NCBI GenBank assembly: GCA_024449915.1
Contig: JAMZAV010006635.1
Span: 1 to 64,000 of the forward strand
DNA: 64,000 bases
Origin: Sweltsa coloradensis
Lineage: Eukaryota; Arthropoda; Insecta; Plecoptera; Chloroperlidae
Direction of reading: 5' to 3'
Of the stretch, positions 9,640-21,599 are shown piece after piece. A model generated the notes under the pieces. The model was not told the origin of the DNA. It was given only the letters and a program-made list of their open reading frames with translations, and made no database searches. Every line of letters begins with the position of its first letter. The first letter of the stretch is position 1. Both the position numbers and the translations under genes were made by a program.

Positions 9640-12600
9640 GGAAAGGTAGAAATTTTAAACGGAGGTTAAACCTGTAACCCTTTTTTTGGCAATTTTTGTT
9701 GGGAAGTCTAAACCACCCAAAGAAAAAAAGGGAAAAAAAGTTTCGTACGAAATCCCGGTTTTCTTTGTTGAAAAACGAATTTTTAAAAGTAAATCTATTT
9801 ACATTCCTCTTACTTATTTGCTGCTCGGGTTAAAATTTGAAAAAGGGATGTTCTTTTTGGGTAGTTTTTTGGGTTGTTGGGGTAGTTGTAAAAAAAATAA
9901 TAACCAATTTTACCAAATGGGGTTTTGGCCATGCATAAACGGCTGAAAGCCCTTCCCCCAAAAAAAGAAAATTTTAGGGGGAAATTAAACCATTAAATAG
10001 GAGGATTTTTCCATTTTTAATATCAATGTTGTATGGTATTCCCTAATAGTATATTAATGGTATTGAATAATTTTTGTTTTGGGGAACTTTTTTATTTGTA
10101 AATATTTCTCCAAAAATCCTTTAAAAATTATTTTCTTTCTAAAAAAGCTTAAAATTAGCCCCTATCGGGGTATCAAATTTTGCAAAGGAAATTTCGCCCA
10201 ATTTGGGGTAACATTTCTGGGTATGTACGGAAAATGGGGAAGGTAAATGTGATTTTTTCCCGGGCCCCCAAAGTTTAAAAAAACCATTCTTCATTATTTT
10301 TTAAAACTTTTAATCGGGGGCCCTTTGGGGGCCCCGGGGGGTTTGGGGGGGGAGGGGGTAATTTTTAACCGTAGCCCCACCAGAAAGAGTCGGGGGCAGC
10401 TGGGGCTGGAGTTTTGGCTCCTCGGGTCCCTCGAGTGTGGGGACCGGTAATTTCACCGTAGCGCCCCAATGTAAGATTCGGGGGCAGCTTTTGGGCTGGG
10501 GGCCCGGGCTTCTCGGGTCCCTCGGGTGGGGTGGGCCCCCCGGTTTAATATCACCGTACGCCCCCCATGTACAGTCAGGGGAAAGCTGTGGCTGGAGCCT
10601 GGTTTCCTCAAATGAGGGCCCCCCGGTTAATATCACCGTGGGCGCACCATTTACAGTCCTGGGGGCAGCTGTGGCGGGGGAGCCTGGCTCCTCGGGTCCC
10701 CAGTGATGGGGCCCGGTAAAATCCCCGTGGGGCGCCCCAATGTAGGGAGTCAGGGGCAGCTGGGGCTGGAGCCTGGCTCCTGGGTCCCTGGGGTGATGGG
10801 GCCCGGGTAATATCCCCGGTAGCGCCCCAGTAAGAGTCGGGGGAAAGTTTGGGGGCTGGACCCCTTGGCTCCTGGGGTGATGGGGGGACCGGTAATACAC
10901 CATAGCGCCCCCTGTCGAGTAAAGGGGCCCAGCTGGGCTGGAGCCTGGCTTTTCCGGGGTTTCCCCTCGGGTGATGGGGAAGGGGTAAAATCACCGTAGC
11001 GCAACCATGTACGAGTGGGGGGGGTGCTGGGCTGGACCCCTGGGCCCCTCGGGTGAGGGGGAAACCGGAAAAATCACCGAAAGCCCCCACCATGTAAGAG
11101 CGGGGGCAGCTGTGGTGGAGCCTGGTTTTTCTGGGGTCCCTCGGGTAAAGGGGGCCCGGGGTAATACCCCGTAGCGCCCCATGTACGAGATGGGGGGGTT
11201 TGCTGGGGCCTGGAGCCTGGCTCCTCGGGGTTGGGGACCTTTTAAAATCCCCCCTAGGGGCACCATGTACAGTCAGGGGCAGCTGTGGCTGGAGCCTGGC
11301 TCCTTTCGGGTTCCCCGGGGGTTTTGGAGGGGGCCCCGGGTAATATCACCGTAGCGGCACCATGTAAGGGGTCGGGGGCAGCTGTGGCGGGACCCTTTGG
11401 CCCCCTGGGTCCCTCGGGTGATGGGGACCCGGTAATATCCCCGAAAGCGACCCCATGTTGAGTGGGGGAAAGCTGGGGCCGGGAAACCCCTTTGGCTCCT
11501 CGGGTCCCTCCAAGGGGGGGTGAGGGGGAAACCGGGAAATATCCCCGGGGTTAGCGCACCAGTACGAGTCAGGGGCAGTTGTGGGTGGAGCCTGGCCCCC
11601 TGGGGTTTCCCTCGAGGGGATGGGGACCGGTAATATCACCGTAGCGCACCATGAAGAGTGGGGGGCAGCTGGGGGGCCGGGAAAGCCGGCTCCTCGGGCC
11701 CCTCGGGTGATGGGGACCGGTAAAATTCACCGTAGCGCCCATGTATGAGTGGGGGGCCCAGTGTGGGCTGGACCCTTTGGCTCCTCGGGTCCCTTGGGTA
11801 GGGGCCCCCGGTTTAATATCACCGAAGCGGCCCCTTTGTTTTGGTCGGGGGCAGGGGGACCGGGCTCCTCGGGCCCCTCGGGTGATGGGGCGTCTTTTAA
11901 TATCACCGTAGCGCCCATGTATGAGTGGGGGCAGCGTGGGGGAAGCCTGGCTCCCTGGGGGGCCCCCTCGGGTAAATGGGAACGGTAAAATCCCCATAGC
12001 GCACCAGTAGGGAGTCGGGGGGCAGTGTGGCTGGAGCCTGGCTCCTGGGGTTTCCCCGGGTGATGGGGACCGGTAATATCACCGTAGGGGCACCATGTAC
12101 GAGTGGGGGCACCCTGTGGCTGGAGCCTGGCTCCTCGGGCCCCTTTTGGGGGGGGTGATGGGGGGGGTTTAATATCCCGTAGGGAAACCATTTTTATGGG
12201 GTCGGGGGCAGCTGTGGCTGGAGCCTGGCCCCCGGGGTGTAGGGCCAGTAATTTATCACTGTAGCGCACAATGTACGGGGCAGGGGAAAGCTGGGGGCGG
12301 GGCCTTTGGCTCCTGGGTGATGGGGCCCGGGTAAAATTTCCCCGGTGCGTTCATGTATGAGTCGGGGGCGCTGGGGGCGGGAGCCGGGCTCCTCGGGTTC
12401 CCCCCCCCCCCCCCCCCGGGGTGAGGGAAAAACCCCGGTTTAAATCACCTGCGCCCCAATTGTACGAGTCGGGGGCACTGGGCTGGAGCCGGCTCCTGGG
12501 GTCCCTCGGGTATGGGGACGGTTAAATCACCGTGGCCACCATGTACGAGTGGGGGGTTTGCTGAAATTTGGGGGCCTTCGGGGTCCTTCGGGTTCCAAAA

Positions 12601-15360
12601 TTTCGGGGCGAAGGCGCGCCTTGATTTAGCACGTGGGGCGTGGTGCAGAAAACCCTGCCTTCTCTGGAACAATCTTTTTCAACACGGTAGGGTGTCCCCC
12701 CTGGGAAACAGACGGTTTAATTTACATGGGGACTCGGGAAATTTTGGTTGTAATTTGGTGGAGTCTCCAGTATGTACTGGAGGTCGTTGTATTACAAAAT
12801 ATTAAACCCACGTTGAACTTTTATGCCTAAGATTCAAAAGAGGGAGGCCCTTCTTTTGCATTCCAATAGCTTTAAGTCCCTTTTTGGGGCGAAGTGGAGG
12901 TTGCATTGTGGTATTCTTAGTTTTTTTTTTATTTTTAGTGTTTTTGGGTGGAATTTTAAGGGAAATTTCATTCAAAGAGATTTTTTAAATTTTTTTGGAC
13001 AAACATTGTACTTCCCTATTTTTTATATACCCAGGGATAGGGAATATTTCCTTTGTTCTTGGGAAAAGTGGCTTACAAAAAAAATCTGAATCCTGGGCTG
13101 TGATACAATTTCTAATTCCCTTTTTTTTTTAGTAGGAAAAAAAGTTTCTTTTCTTGGAGTTCCCCCCCAATTTCAATTCCCCCAAAAGACATCAATGAGT
13201 GAAAGTGGGGCCAAGTAGAGGGGTTTTAAAAGGTTTTTTAAACCAACCCAAGGGTACTCTTTTCCTCAAAATAAAGCATGGGCCCAATTTCAGTTTTTTT
13301 TGGGGCAAGGTTTTTTCCCAATATGTGTTTTCCACTTAAGTTGCTATCCATTTAAACCCAGGAAGTCTAAAATTTAATTTTTGAGCGTCTAATACGAGAT
13401 GTAGGGGTATCATATGGGAAAGCATATTTCCCTAGGGCCCAAAAAAATTTAAAAGTAGTAGGGGGGCCCCCAGGGCGAAAGAAATAAGTTAGACCTACAT
13501 ATTAAAATAAAAAAAGATTAAATCTACAAATGAGGAAAGGGGTATAGGAAAAATTTTACCCAAACAATTTTAAAAGGGGAATTTTTGACTTTGGGGTTTT
13601 TGAAAAATCGCAGGGAAAATAAGTTAAATAGAAATTTCAATTGGGAAAAAAATTTCCTTCACAATGGGTCCTCAATGATTGTAATTAAAACTAAAAAAAA
13701 CAATGATTATATAAACCCTAAACCCTTTTGGGTAATTTTTTTTTTTTTTTTTTTAAATTTTTTAAAAACCCAAAAATCTTCTTCCCCAAATTGGTTTTTA
13801 AATCTTAAAATTTTTCCTTCCCCGTTTTTCTGGCTCCCATACTAAACCAAATTCGGGGCGATGACAGGACGGGAAAAATTTTTTATTGGTTTTGTAATTA
13901 ACAAAAAAAAAAGTAATTGTAAAAATTTAACCATGGGAAAATTTCAGTAACGCCCGTTACTTTTTAAGTCCCGATTTAAAAAAAATGCAAAATTAGGCAT
14001 ATTTTAAAATTAAATTTGGGAAATTTTTCCCAAAATTTTTAAATAAATTTATTGCAATCTTACGACGGATGGGCAATTGAAAAGAAAATTTGAACAATTT
14101 TTTTGAAAACAGTGAAACCCTTTTTACTGACAGTTATTTGTCAAAAAACCCTATTTCAGGGGTGATTTCCGCCACCTCGTTCAACTTAAACTTACTTCAC
14201 AACCCCTTCACGGAAAGGCCCCCTCGTTCGTAAAGCCTTTTTTAAAAAACGTTAATAATTCATTTTTTGCAAAAAATTTGAATATATTTTTGTAAACTTT
14301 GGGGGGCTACCCAAATAGTACAACATAACCCGAGGAAGATTTCCCCTGCAAGTCACTTTTGGGTCATTCACATCAAAAATTTTCTCCCAAACTTCAACCC
14401 AAGTCAGGGGGCAAAGTTAACAAAATTTTCAAGGCCCAAAGCCCTTTAAACAACAGATTTTAACCGGGGTTGTCCCTCGATGGGGGCCCCCGTTGCGGGC
14501 CCGAGCCCCCAACAACTCGGTTTTTTCCCGTTTTTGAGTGATGTGTCCAGTTTTTGTTTTTTTTGTTGGGGGTTTCTGGTGTTAAAAGGGATAAAGGGTT
14601 TGGGGCTGGGGGGAAATGGTTAGGGGGAACTGAAAACTACTGTTGGAGGTGGTGGGCAAGAGAAGGGCTTTTGCCAGGGGGGAAAATTGGTTTTGGGGTA
14701 GAGTGGGGGGGGAGATTTGAGTGGGTTTTGGTTTCCCACCTAAAAAGGTATCTGTTCCCCTCCCCCTGTGCTGTAGGGATGGTCCGCAAGATGATTGCAT
14801 TTGGGCTGGGAAATTTTAACAAAAAATTTTTTTCCCAACCCATAAATTTACAATTTTTGGCCTACATAATTATAATTTTAAAAATTTTAATTTTAATTAT
14901 AAATATTTTTTAAAAATTTTAAAAATGAATAATAATAATTTTTACCCAAAATTTTGGGCGAAGGTGTAAACAAATATAAGTTTAAAAAATGAAAAAAAAT
15001 TATTAAATTTAAGAATTAAAATACCCCAAATTTTTATTACAAGAAAAGGTTTTTTTCCAACCCCCCCCAAGGGGGGAATTTTTTAACCCCCCACCCCCAA
15101 CCCGGGGAATGGGGGGAACCCAAAAAATTTTTGTTCATTTTTTTAAACCTATATTTAAATGAATTTAAAAAAAGGGTTTACCCAATTAAAAAAATTAAAC
15201 CAATTCCCCCCGGAAGGGGGGGATTTCAATTTTTTAACCAGGGGAAAATTTTCCTTTTTGGGGGGGAAAAAAACCCCCCAACCCGGGGTTCTAAAGCCCC
15301 CGGGCGTAGGCCATACCTTGGGGAACGTGCCCCGCCGCACCGTTTTCCCACCAATTCCCC
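9640..15360. other. Block of inflated homopolymers, probable low-quality sequence
   Basis: From about 9640 to 15360 nearly every run of 2-3 identical bases seems stretched (repeated AAAA, TTTT, GGGG, CCCC, up to a 17-C run near 12401-12417 and a 16-T run near 13739). Before and after this block the texture is normal. The open frames within it (for example 9686-9946, 12823-13089, 13585-13845, 14554-14913) show no protein family and should not be trusted. The simplest explanation is unpolished single-molecule sequence or a badly filled gap. A real compositional domain is the alternative. Confidence 0.6.
10340..12560. repeat. 87-bp GC-rich minisatellite, about 25 units
   Basis: Tandem array whose consensus contains GGGGACCGGTAATATCACCG, TAGCGCACCATGTACGAGTC, GGGGGCAGCTGTGGCTGGAG and CCTGGCTCCTCGGGTCCCTC. 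I count about 25 units by the recurring CACCGTAGCGC word, spaced 80-107 bases, with much of the spacing noise in homopolymers. Each unit holds the perfect palindrome GGAGCCTGGCTCC. An 87-base unit equals 29 codons, and two minus-strand frames and one plus-strand frame lack stops in the consensus. This explains the long proline-rich open frames at 10310-12269. Nothing else suggests those are translated. Confidence 0.9.
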
Positions 15361-16940
15361 TGGCCTTACGGAGATTACCCTGGGTAGTCTGCCAATGGTT
15401 GCCTTATATATAGCACCGCTCACGTTATCGGTACAACCGGTGGGCTGCATAAAATACCGTTTAGTTATCGGGTGCGTATTACTCCCCTTTCCTTCCGGGG
15501 CATTTTCGTCCCTTTTTCGACCCTTAGACTGACAGTTGAATTTTTATTGATTCTGTCTTTGGGTTTCGGATTCTGCAGTTTCAGCTGTTTGAAAAAGAAA
15601 TGGCTAAACACGGTTCCCTTTACTCTGACGATTCGGAAGAGTGGGTCGCAGCAAAGCGTCCGAAACTTAGTTTACAAACGTGACAGACCAAACACCATGG
15701 ATTCCTCACCCTGGAAACACGATTTATTCAGAGCGAACAAACAAGCTCCAAAATCTGATGATGAGATCGTCAAGGAGTACGGGTACAACATCAGGGAAAG
15801 AAAACATTCTGAATTACTGCCACCGCCAATTACTAGCTTGAATAAAACTCATTGGCGGCGTGAGAGTTGCCGAGAATGGGGTTTTGCCAATCATTTTATT
15901 GATAATACTGTTAAAATCACACTCAATTGTTTTTATGTTGACTTCCCAGTGTGAAAAGTTCTTAATTATTAGTAGCTATAGCAATCGGAGGCAGTAATGT
16001 CCTGTTAAATCGTTCCACTTATTTGTTGGTGTGTACCTTGATGAGTTCAAAACATGCTGGATGTCATTGCCATTTTCCTTTCCCCATCTCGTTTTCTCTG
16101 TAAGCTCTTATTCGTCTCCGTCCGAATTCTCCAACCACCCAGCTAGATAGCCAACCGGAAGGTTTTCAACTATGTTAAGGCACTTTTTTTTTTAACACAG
16201 AACGGGTTATTGGATCGGTCTGATTTTTTTGTAGGTCATGGACCACATATCAGGTCATATACCGAGTTTCAAGATTGTAAATATTTCGGGGTGGCGTGTG
16301 CATATAGCTGAAAACCCCCCAACTCGGATAGGAGTATACAGGGTCGAGTCAGTCGTTAAGCAGTCGCGTGCGCTTGGCTGCGGGCGAACGTCCGTCGCCC
16401 TAGATGCAGTACACACACCGGGAATACAGCAAGCCTGTACACTATTTTACACCAACATAAGTTCAACAACATCCCTCATTGTAGCTTGATCTGTGTAAAA
16501 GTGTGTTGCTTGTTTGTGTAAGTTGACATCAGAATGCAGACATTTGGCTCCCAACAACAATATGGACACAGCCTCTCTTCCAATACGCATACGTGAACGC
16601 AATGCCATTACTAATAATTGTGGGAAATCAATACCAACCAACTGACCCAAAAATTGTAATGAATGTGAATCGTGTTCAAGTTGTGTGTGTTCAACACACA
16701 AAAAAGCGTACGTACCGCTTGCGGGTCATAAATTTCTCCCGCGGCTGCTTCTATTATTGGTTCGATCTCCATGGGGGCGATGGGGACAGGGACTTCGTGG
16801 ACAATGGGGTCAGTGACTTCGTGGACGATGGCAAACGATGGCTTTGGTAGCACACTAGTAGACCAAGGCGGTATTCTGTCCGCAATAAAATAAAGATGAA
16901 GATGACAAAATAATATAATTGGGATCGTAATTCATGCCTA
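15361..16940. other. No gene assigned; one unplaced open frame
   Basis: Normal sequence texture resumes. A plus-strand frame at 15472-15954 (161 codons) includes TMDSSPWKHDLFRANKQAPK, and an overlapping frame from an ATG near 15600 reads MAKHGSLYSDDSEEWVAAKR. Both look protein-like but match no family I know, and the switch of frame suggests a broken gene. The minus-strand frame at 16447-16701 is likewise unassigned. Confidence 0.35.
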
Positions 16941-17190
16941 TTAAATAATCTTGCCCTGTGCACATGCGACGGACCGATTTACCGGTTTTGGCATCAACTT
17001 TTTTCTGAATCCGTCTTTATTTTTCCCCCAAACAGAATATTGATTCATCTGTGCCATGGTTTTTGGGGTATTTTTATAGTTTGCATCATACAGCAGCGTG
17101 TCTTTTAAATTCGGCATGTTTCGCTTCATCGCATACACCACAGCCTCACCATTGGCCCAACCATAGCCATACACTCAGGATAGTGCTCTA
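16941..17190 (-). other. Unassigned open frame
   Basis: Minus-strand frame of about 77 codons beginning VYGYGWANGEAVVYAMKRNM and containing YKNTPKTMAQMNQYSVWGKN. Composition is protein-like. It lies just downstream of the transposase-like remnant at 17259-18055 on the same strand and could be a later exon of the same element. I do not recognise it. Confidence 0.3.
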
Positions 17191-17258
17191 GATGATGGTC
17201 TTTTTTTTATAAAGTTTGTGTCGGGAAAAGTTCTTTTTGAGGGAGTGGTGTTCCTTTA

Positions 17259-18055
17259 TTAATCTGAAAGATATGACAGCAGCCCAATCGTAATTTTAGG
17301 TACGAACACCATCTTCATAATCCTTAAAAGTAATAGGAATAATTTTAAACGCATGCTGTTTTCATCAACTTTGTCCGATATTAAAAAAGGGAATGCTCTT
17401 ATTAAAAGCCACATTTGCATAGCTTTCTGCTTTAAGCTGTGATCTGTCACATTTCTTAACGACGTATGTGCAAAATTAGGCGATGGTTTATTACGTCTCT
17501 CCGAAATCCATACTTTAACATTTTCAACCTCGATTAAAAAGGTTAACAGTGAATAATTTGTCAACAATGACAAAATGATTCAACACTTATTTAAGCTCAA
17601 ACTCGCAAACACCTACTAACACATCGTGCATAGCATCAAAGACGAAATTGTTAGAGCAATGAAAATACTTGATTTTGATTAATACACTATTTTCACAACG
17701 TCCAGTTTCAGTGTGAATGTTAAGTTCTTGTCGTAAAGTAACAAGCTCAACATGTTCTTCATACAATTTTTTCGTTCTGCGCTCGTGTAATGAATTGTCA
17801 ACCTGTGCATGTAGTTGCGCTCGTGTAACCATACATTGGAGACAAAATATGTTGCCATGACGGACTAAGGAACCCGAACAGTTCGTGAAGTGCTAGACCG
17901 TCAGCGAACACGGATGTGATTACAGCACGAATAGTAAAATTGACTTCATTTCCATCGCAATTAATAACAACGCCCGCATCGGATTCCAGTTTCTGCAAAT
18001 CGTCCAGAAAAGGTGTCAATATTTTTTCAAAACCATATTTTTTAAATCAACTGTA
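17259..18055 (-). pseudogene. Remnant of uncharacterised transposase-like protein
   Basis: Three overlapping or abutting minus-strand frames form one protein in order: FKKYGFEKILTPFLDDLQKL ... ADGLALHELFGFLSPS (18052-17860); then, after a one-base frameshift, IFCLQCMVTRAQL ... FVFDAMHDVLVGVCEFELK (17850-17587); then SERRNKPSPNFAHTSLRN ... KQKAMQMWLLIRAFPFLISD (17573-17259). The pattern ADGLAxHE / FCxxC / DxMHDxLEGV / NKPSPNF / QKAxQMWxLxRxFPFL is, from memory, that of a family of unknown function found in many vertebrate and invertebrate genomes in high copy and probably transposon-derived. At least two frameshifts make this copy non-functional. Confidence 0.65.
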
Positions 18056-18094
18056 TGACAGATTGTTAAAAGATGAATGTTATACAATCTTACC

Positions 18095-18320
18095 TGGGTG
18101 ACTTCACCATTTGAGTTGTACTCTTTGCATACACTTATCTAGGCGTCGGTTTTTCTTTAACGACGTCGCGTCTGTCTGTTTGTACACTATTGCGGTGCTA
18201 TATTTTTTAGCACCAGCAACAACTTGTCTTTTTCCAATTGAGTGAAGGGTCTCGACCTTTTCAGTATGTTGGATGAATCCATTTTTACAATTTTCACATT
18301 CGACTATCGAGGAAACAAGG
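18095..18320 (-). pseudogene. Probable upstream exon of the 17.3-18.0 kb remnant
   Basis: On the minus strand an open stretch reads VECENCKNGFIQHTEKVETL, then KRQVVAGAKKYSTAIVYKQT, and ends before a donor-like GGTAAGA near 18095, with one internal stop. The CxxC...H spacing resembles a degenerate zinc finger. Position and strand fit the N-terminal part of the remnant immediately downstream; the link is inferred. Confidence 0.35.
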
Positions 18321-18711
18321 AAATCATTTATTTTTTAAATTGATTAAAAGTGTTAAAATCAGGATAAAAGAATTTCACAAAGATTTCAACAAAATATGAC
18401 ATGACATGACATTAATCAAGTTATAAATTTGTATATTAGTTGACATTTAAAACAAAATAATGTAATGTGTGGTTGGTATGTTGGCTACCTTGAACCAAAT
18501 TGCAAGAAAATAGTTGTAATGCTGTTTTTTCTCTTTGAGGCACAAAATTGAATTCCTTCTTACCTTGCCAAAATTCGACGATGTCAGTCTGTTAATCCTG
18601 GATTCTCTCCATAACCTGTTTTGATTTTGACCCTACGTAAAAAATAAAGTACAAACCAAATTAAATAATTCATAAAACCTAAAAAAATGAATCTAATGTT
18701 TGCAAGATTAC

Positions 18712-18900
18712 TTACCCTAGTTTTCCTCTCGAAATCATCTCGCATCTCTATTTTCATGACATCATTCTTGAGATCAACGAGAACTTTTTCCTTAGCCGCT
18801 AGAATTGCATTGTTGGTTTTGTCTTTGGTTATATCAACAGCAGTAGCAACCAGAAGTCCGGGCGTGTTATCTTGGTCAGGTCCTGACTTTGATGTTTTAT
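18712..18900 (-). pseudogene. Candidate exon with consensus splice donor
   Basis: Minus-strand frame reading GPDQDNTPGLLVATAVDITK then LAAKEKVLVDLKNDVMKIEM RDDFERKTR, followed directly by a consensus donor GTAAGT at about 18711. Another short exon-like segment (SKSKQVMERIQD, then a stop, then QTDIVEFWQ) lies at 18570-18630 between ACGTAG and GTAAGA signals. They may be 5' exons of the transposase-like gene at 17.3-18.3 kb. The family is not recognised. Confidence 0.35.
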
Positions 18901-19129
18901 TTTTATTTTATTTATTTATTTAACGTCTATCCTATTCAGTTATAAAAACTGATTTACAAAGGAGGACAACTAAATAAATCTAATTACATAGATGCAGACA
19001 CAACAATGAACTACATTTAAGTAAATATTTGAAATAGTAATATTACAACAATGCATTAAATATTCAACAAATTTGAAAACAAATAAAAAGGATATTAAAT
19101 GCAATTTATGAATGAATCGAATAATAAAA

Positions 19130-19240
19130 AAGGGGGTGGGGAATGAAAAGAAAAGAAAAAAGAAAAGAAAAAGAAAAGGAAAGAAAAAGAAAAAAGAAGA
19201 AGAAAAAATAAAAACATAAAAAAAAAACGAAAAGAAAAAA
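19130..19240 (+). repeat. Polypurine tract
   Basis: About 100 bases of nearly pure purine (GAAAAGAAAAGAAAAAAGAA and similar). The minus-strand phenylalanine-rich open frame here is an artefact of it. Such tracts can adopt triplex structures; no specific function is implied. Confidence 0.85.
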
Positions 19241-19704
19241 CTGATTTATTAGACGATCCCACTCAAACGAATATGGGTTTGCCAAAATCAGGAACAGCAA
19301 ATCAGGGAGTAATCAATCTTTCGCGGAAGAAACCACCGAACGCGAATCTTCATTCTTGTGTTCAACCATCATTCTTGTGTTCAAATCTTGATAACAATTT
19401 AGTGCAAAAGATCTTGACTCTTAATATATAATTATATAAGATATATAATTATTTAAAATTGTTCAAGTCAAAAACTGATCACAGCAATGATACAGGACAC
19501 CTAACTCAAGTTGCAAGTTCCACCAGTGGGCGGCAACCAGACAATCTAGGCAGAAAAATATCAATTGAAAATACATTGAATACATCAAAATCAAAGCAAT
19601 AATGAACAAACAAAGAGAACAGCAAAATCATTGAATAAAACATATGAAGATAAATTAACATTACATAAACACAGAGACAATGCCCCACAAATAAATAGTA
19701 AAAA

Positions 19705-21330
19705 TCAATTCTTCTTTGTTCTTTGATTCATTATCATTGCTTCAATTTTACTTTTAAATTGTACTATTCCTAGCTCAGTAAATTGGCTTCTAATATCATA
19801 AGAAATTGAATTCCAAAAGGATACTCCTCTGTACAAGAATGACTTTCTTAATGATTCAGAAATTAATTTAGGAACTTTCAAAGAGTTCATTAGAATAGAA
19901 TTTATATCACGATCAACAAATTGAAAAATATTGGGTAAAATACCTGAATACATACCTTTCAATATTTTGTATGTATTTACCAGTACGCTATATTTCATTC
20001 TTTCCTCAATCGTGAAGCAATCAGATTGTAAATCTTGGCTCATAGGAATTGAATCAAACAGATGGGCAATTCTCTTCTGAAGTACAACATATTCGGTAGA
20101 AGGTCTTACTGCCCAAACCACTAAACAATAATCAATAATAGAGTGAATATAAGAATCAACAAGTAACCTCAACATTCTCTCTGTTACAAACCTCTTCATT
20201 CTACTTATAATTCCTATTGCTGATGATACTTTATTACATACATATTCATAATGTTTCTTAAAAATTAAATTACAATCTAAGAAAACTCCAAGATATTTAA
20301 ATTCATATACTCTAGAAATTAGATTACCATTACAATTCAACGTCAAATGAATATCATTCATGCTTCTATCATTAGCCTTATGAAAAATCATAAAATTTGT
20401 TTTACTATAATTAATATCAAGTTCCTGAGTTTTAAACCAATCATCCATCCTCTTTAAAACTTCTTGAAGACGTCTTGCGATTTCTTCAACATCCACACCT
20501 TCTAAATAAAAGACCAAGTCATCAGCATATAAAATATAATTGATTCCTCCCATTATAAGTAGATATATCATCTATGTAAAGAATAATAAAAGGGTCCTAA
20601 TATTGATCCTTGCGGTACTCCACAAATATATTGAATACTTTTGAACTATATTTTGCAAGATTGATAACATTTTTCTTTTAAAAAGTAATCCGCCAATATT
20701 GATAACAAATAAGGACTTATGTTATACCTGGTTTTTAGTTTTATTAAAAGAGGTACTGAATCTAATGCTTTCCTTAGATCAACAAAAACAGCTCCAACCT
20801 TACCATTCCGCTTGTCAATCCCTTTATAGATAAAATCTGTAAAGCTAGAAGGGCACTTTGCGTTGATCTACCTTTCCTAAAACCATGTTGGTTTTCACTT
20901 AAACCTTCAGATGCATCCACTTCATGTAATAACCTCATGTGCAAAATATTTTCAATAATTTTCCCTACAATTGGAAGAGTTGATATAGGTCGATAAGAAT
21001 TCCTATCACTCTTTTTACCTTTACCCTTATAAATAGGTGTTACCCTTGCCAATTTCAGCTGTGTTGGGAAATCACCTACAAGAAAGAAATGGGAAATTAG
21101 ATACGCCAATAATCCGACTATTGATGCGCATTTCTTGAATACTATGCATGGAATCTCTTGAAGTGTTGTCGAGCTTTTAATTTTAAGGCGTTTAATTGCT
21201 GAAATGACTTCTTCATTAGTTACCTTTACATGCGGGAGATCATCTGCTTCATTTCTATTTAAATCTTTAAACTTACCAATTTCACTGGAAAAATCTACAT
21301 CGTTCACAACAAAACTTTTCTGTAACAAAC
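19705..21330 (-). pseudogene. LINE reverse transcriptase remnant (CR1/Jockey group)
   Basis: Two long minus-strand frames are the halves of one RT. The upstream part (21328-20774) has SYRPISTLPIVGKIIENILH and LSENQHGFRKGRSTQSAL. In the gap a frame reads GVPQGSILGP near 20610. The downstream part (20571-19705) begins with the catalytic YADDLVF box and continues through the thumb (KYLGVFLD, KVSSAIGIISRMKRF, HSIIDYCLVVW), ending SQFTELGIVQFKSKIEAMIM. The first catalytic aspartate region near 20800 is degenerate and at least two frameshifts occur. The endonuclease is absent, so the copy is 5'-truncated. CAAT-SINE copy 3 lies shortly beyond its 5' side. Confidence 0.9.
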
Positions 21331-21467
21331 AGCAAATTGCTTGTCTTCTCTTTTTGTGAGGTCCGTCTAGACTGCGCCGAACGCGTCCTCACTGCCAATA
21401 TGACTGATTACCGTGTTTTTTTTTTAGATGATATTTTGGTTCTTCTAGCCCAGTCTCGTTTTTTGAA

Positions 21468-21596
21468 CACGAGACGGAGACGACCACGACGTGGGGGAAC
21501 CTCTGCCCTCCCCATACGCTTGTGGACGGTTCTGACCAGCACAGGTTTGTCCTCCCCTTGTCCCCCCGCGTCTCCCCTTACGTCCCTCCGCTTGGA
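21468..21596 (+). mobile_element. CAAT-SINE copy 3, internal fragment
   Basis: Core of the repeat from GAGACGGAGACGACCACGAC through CCCTTACGTCCCTCCGCTTG. Head and tail are both missing. A 33-base phrase just 5' of it (CCTCACTGCCAATATGACTG ...) is repeated near 22451, suggesting local rearrangement. Confidence 0.8.
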
Positions 21597-21599
21597 AAG

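Noticed and set aside
10310..12269. Long proline-rich minus-strand open frames
   Set aside because: They arise from an 87-bp GC-rich tandem unit with stop-free frames; the frame changes repeatedly and no start, splice or family signal supports translation.
10340..12560. CRISPR-like array of regularly spaced repeats
   Set aside because: Units are contiguous with no unique spacers, and the window is eukaryotic.
15300..15400. 5S-rRNA-like phrase (GGCCATACC ... GAACGTGCC)
   Set aside because: Only two short words match; the internal control region and downstream part of 5S are not recognisable, and the sequence borders the low-quality block.
15472..15954. A host membrane protein gene
   Set aside because: The frame mixes two different protein-like stretches, lacks a recognised domain and begins inside the low-quality border; left unassigned.
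19106..19300. Phenylalanine/serine-rich membrane-like frame
   Set aside because: Translation of a polypurine/polypyrimidine tract.
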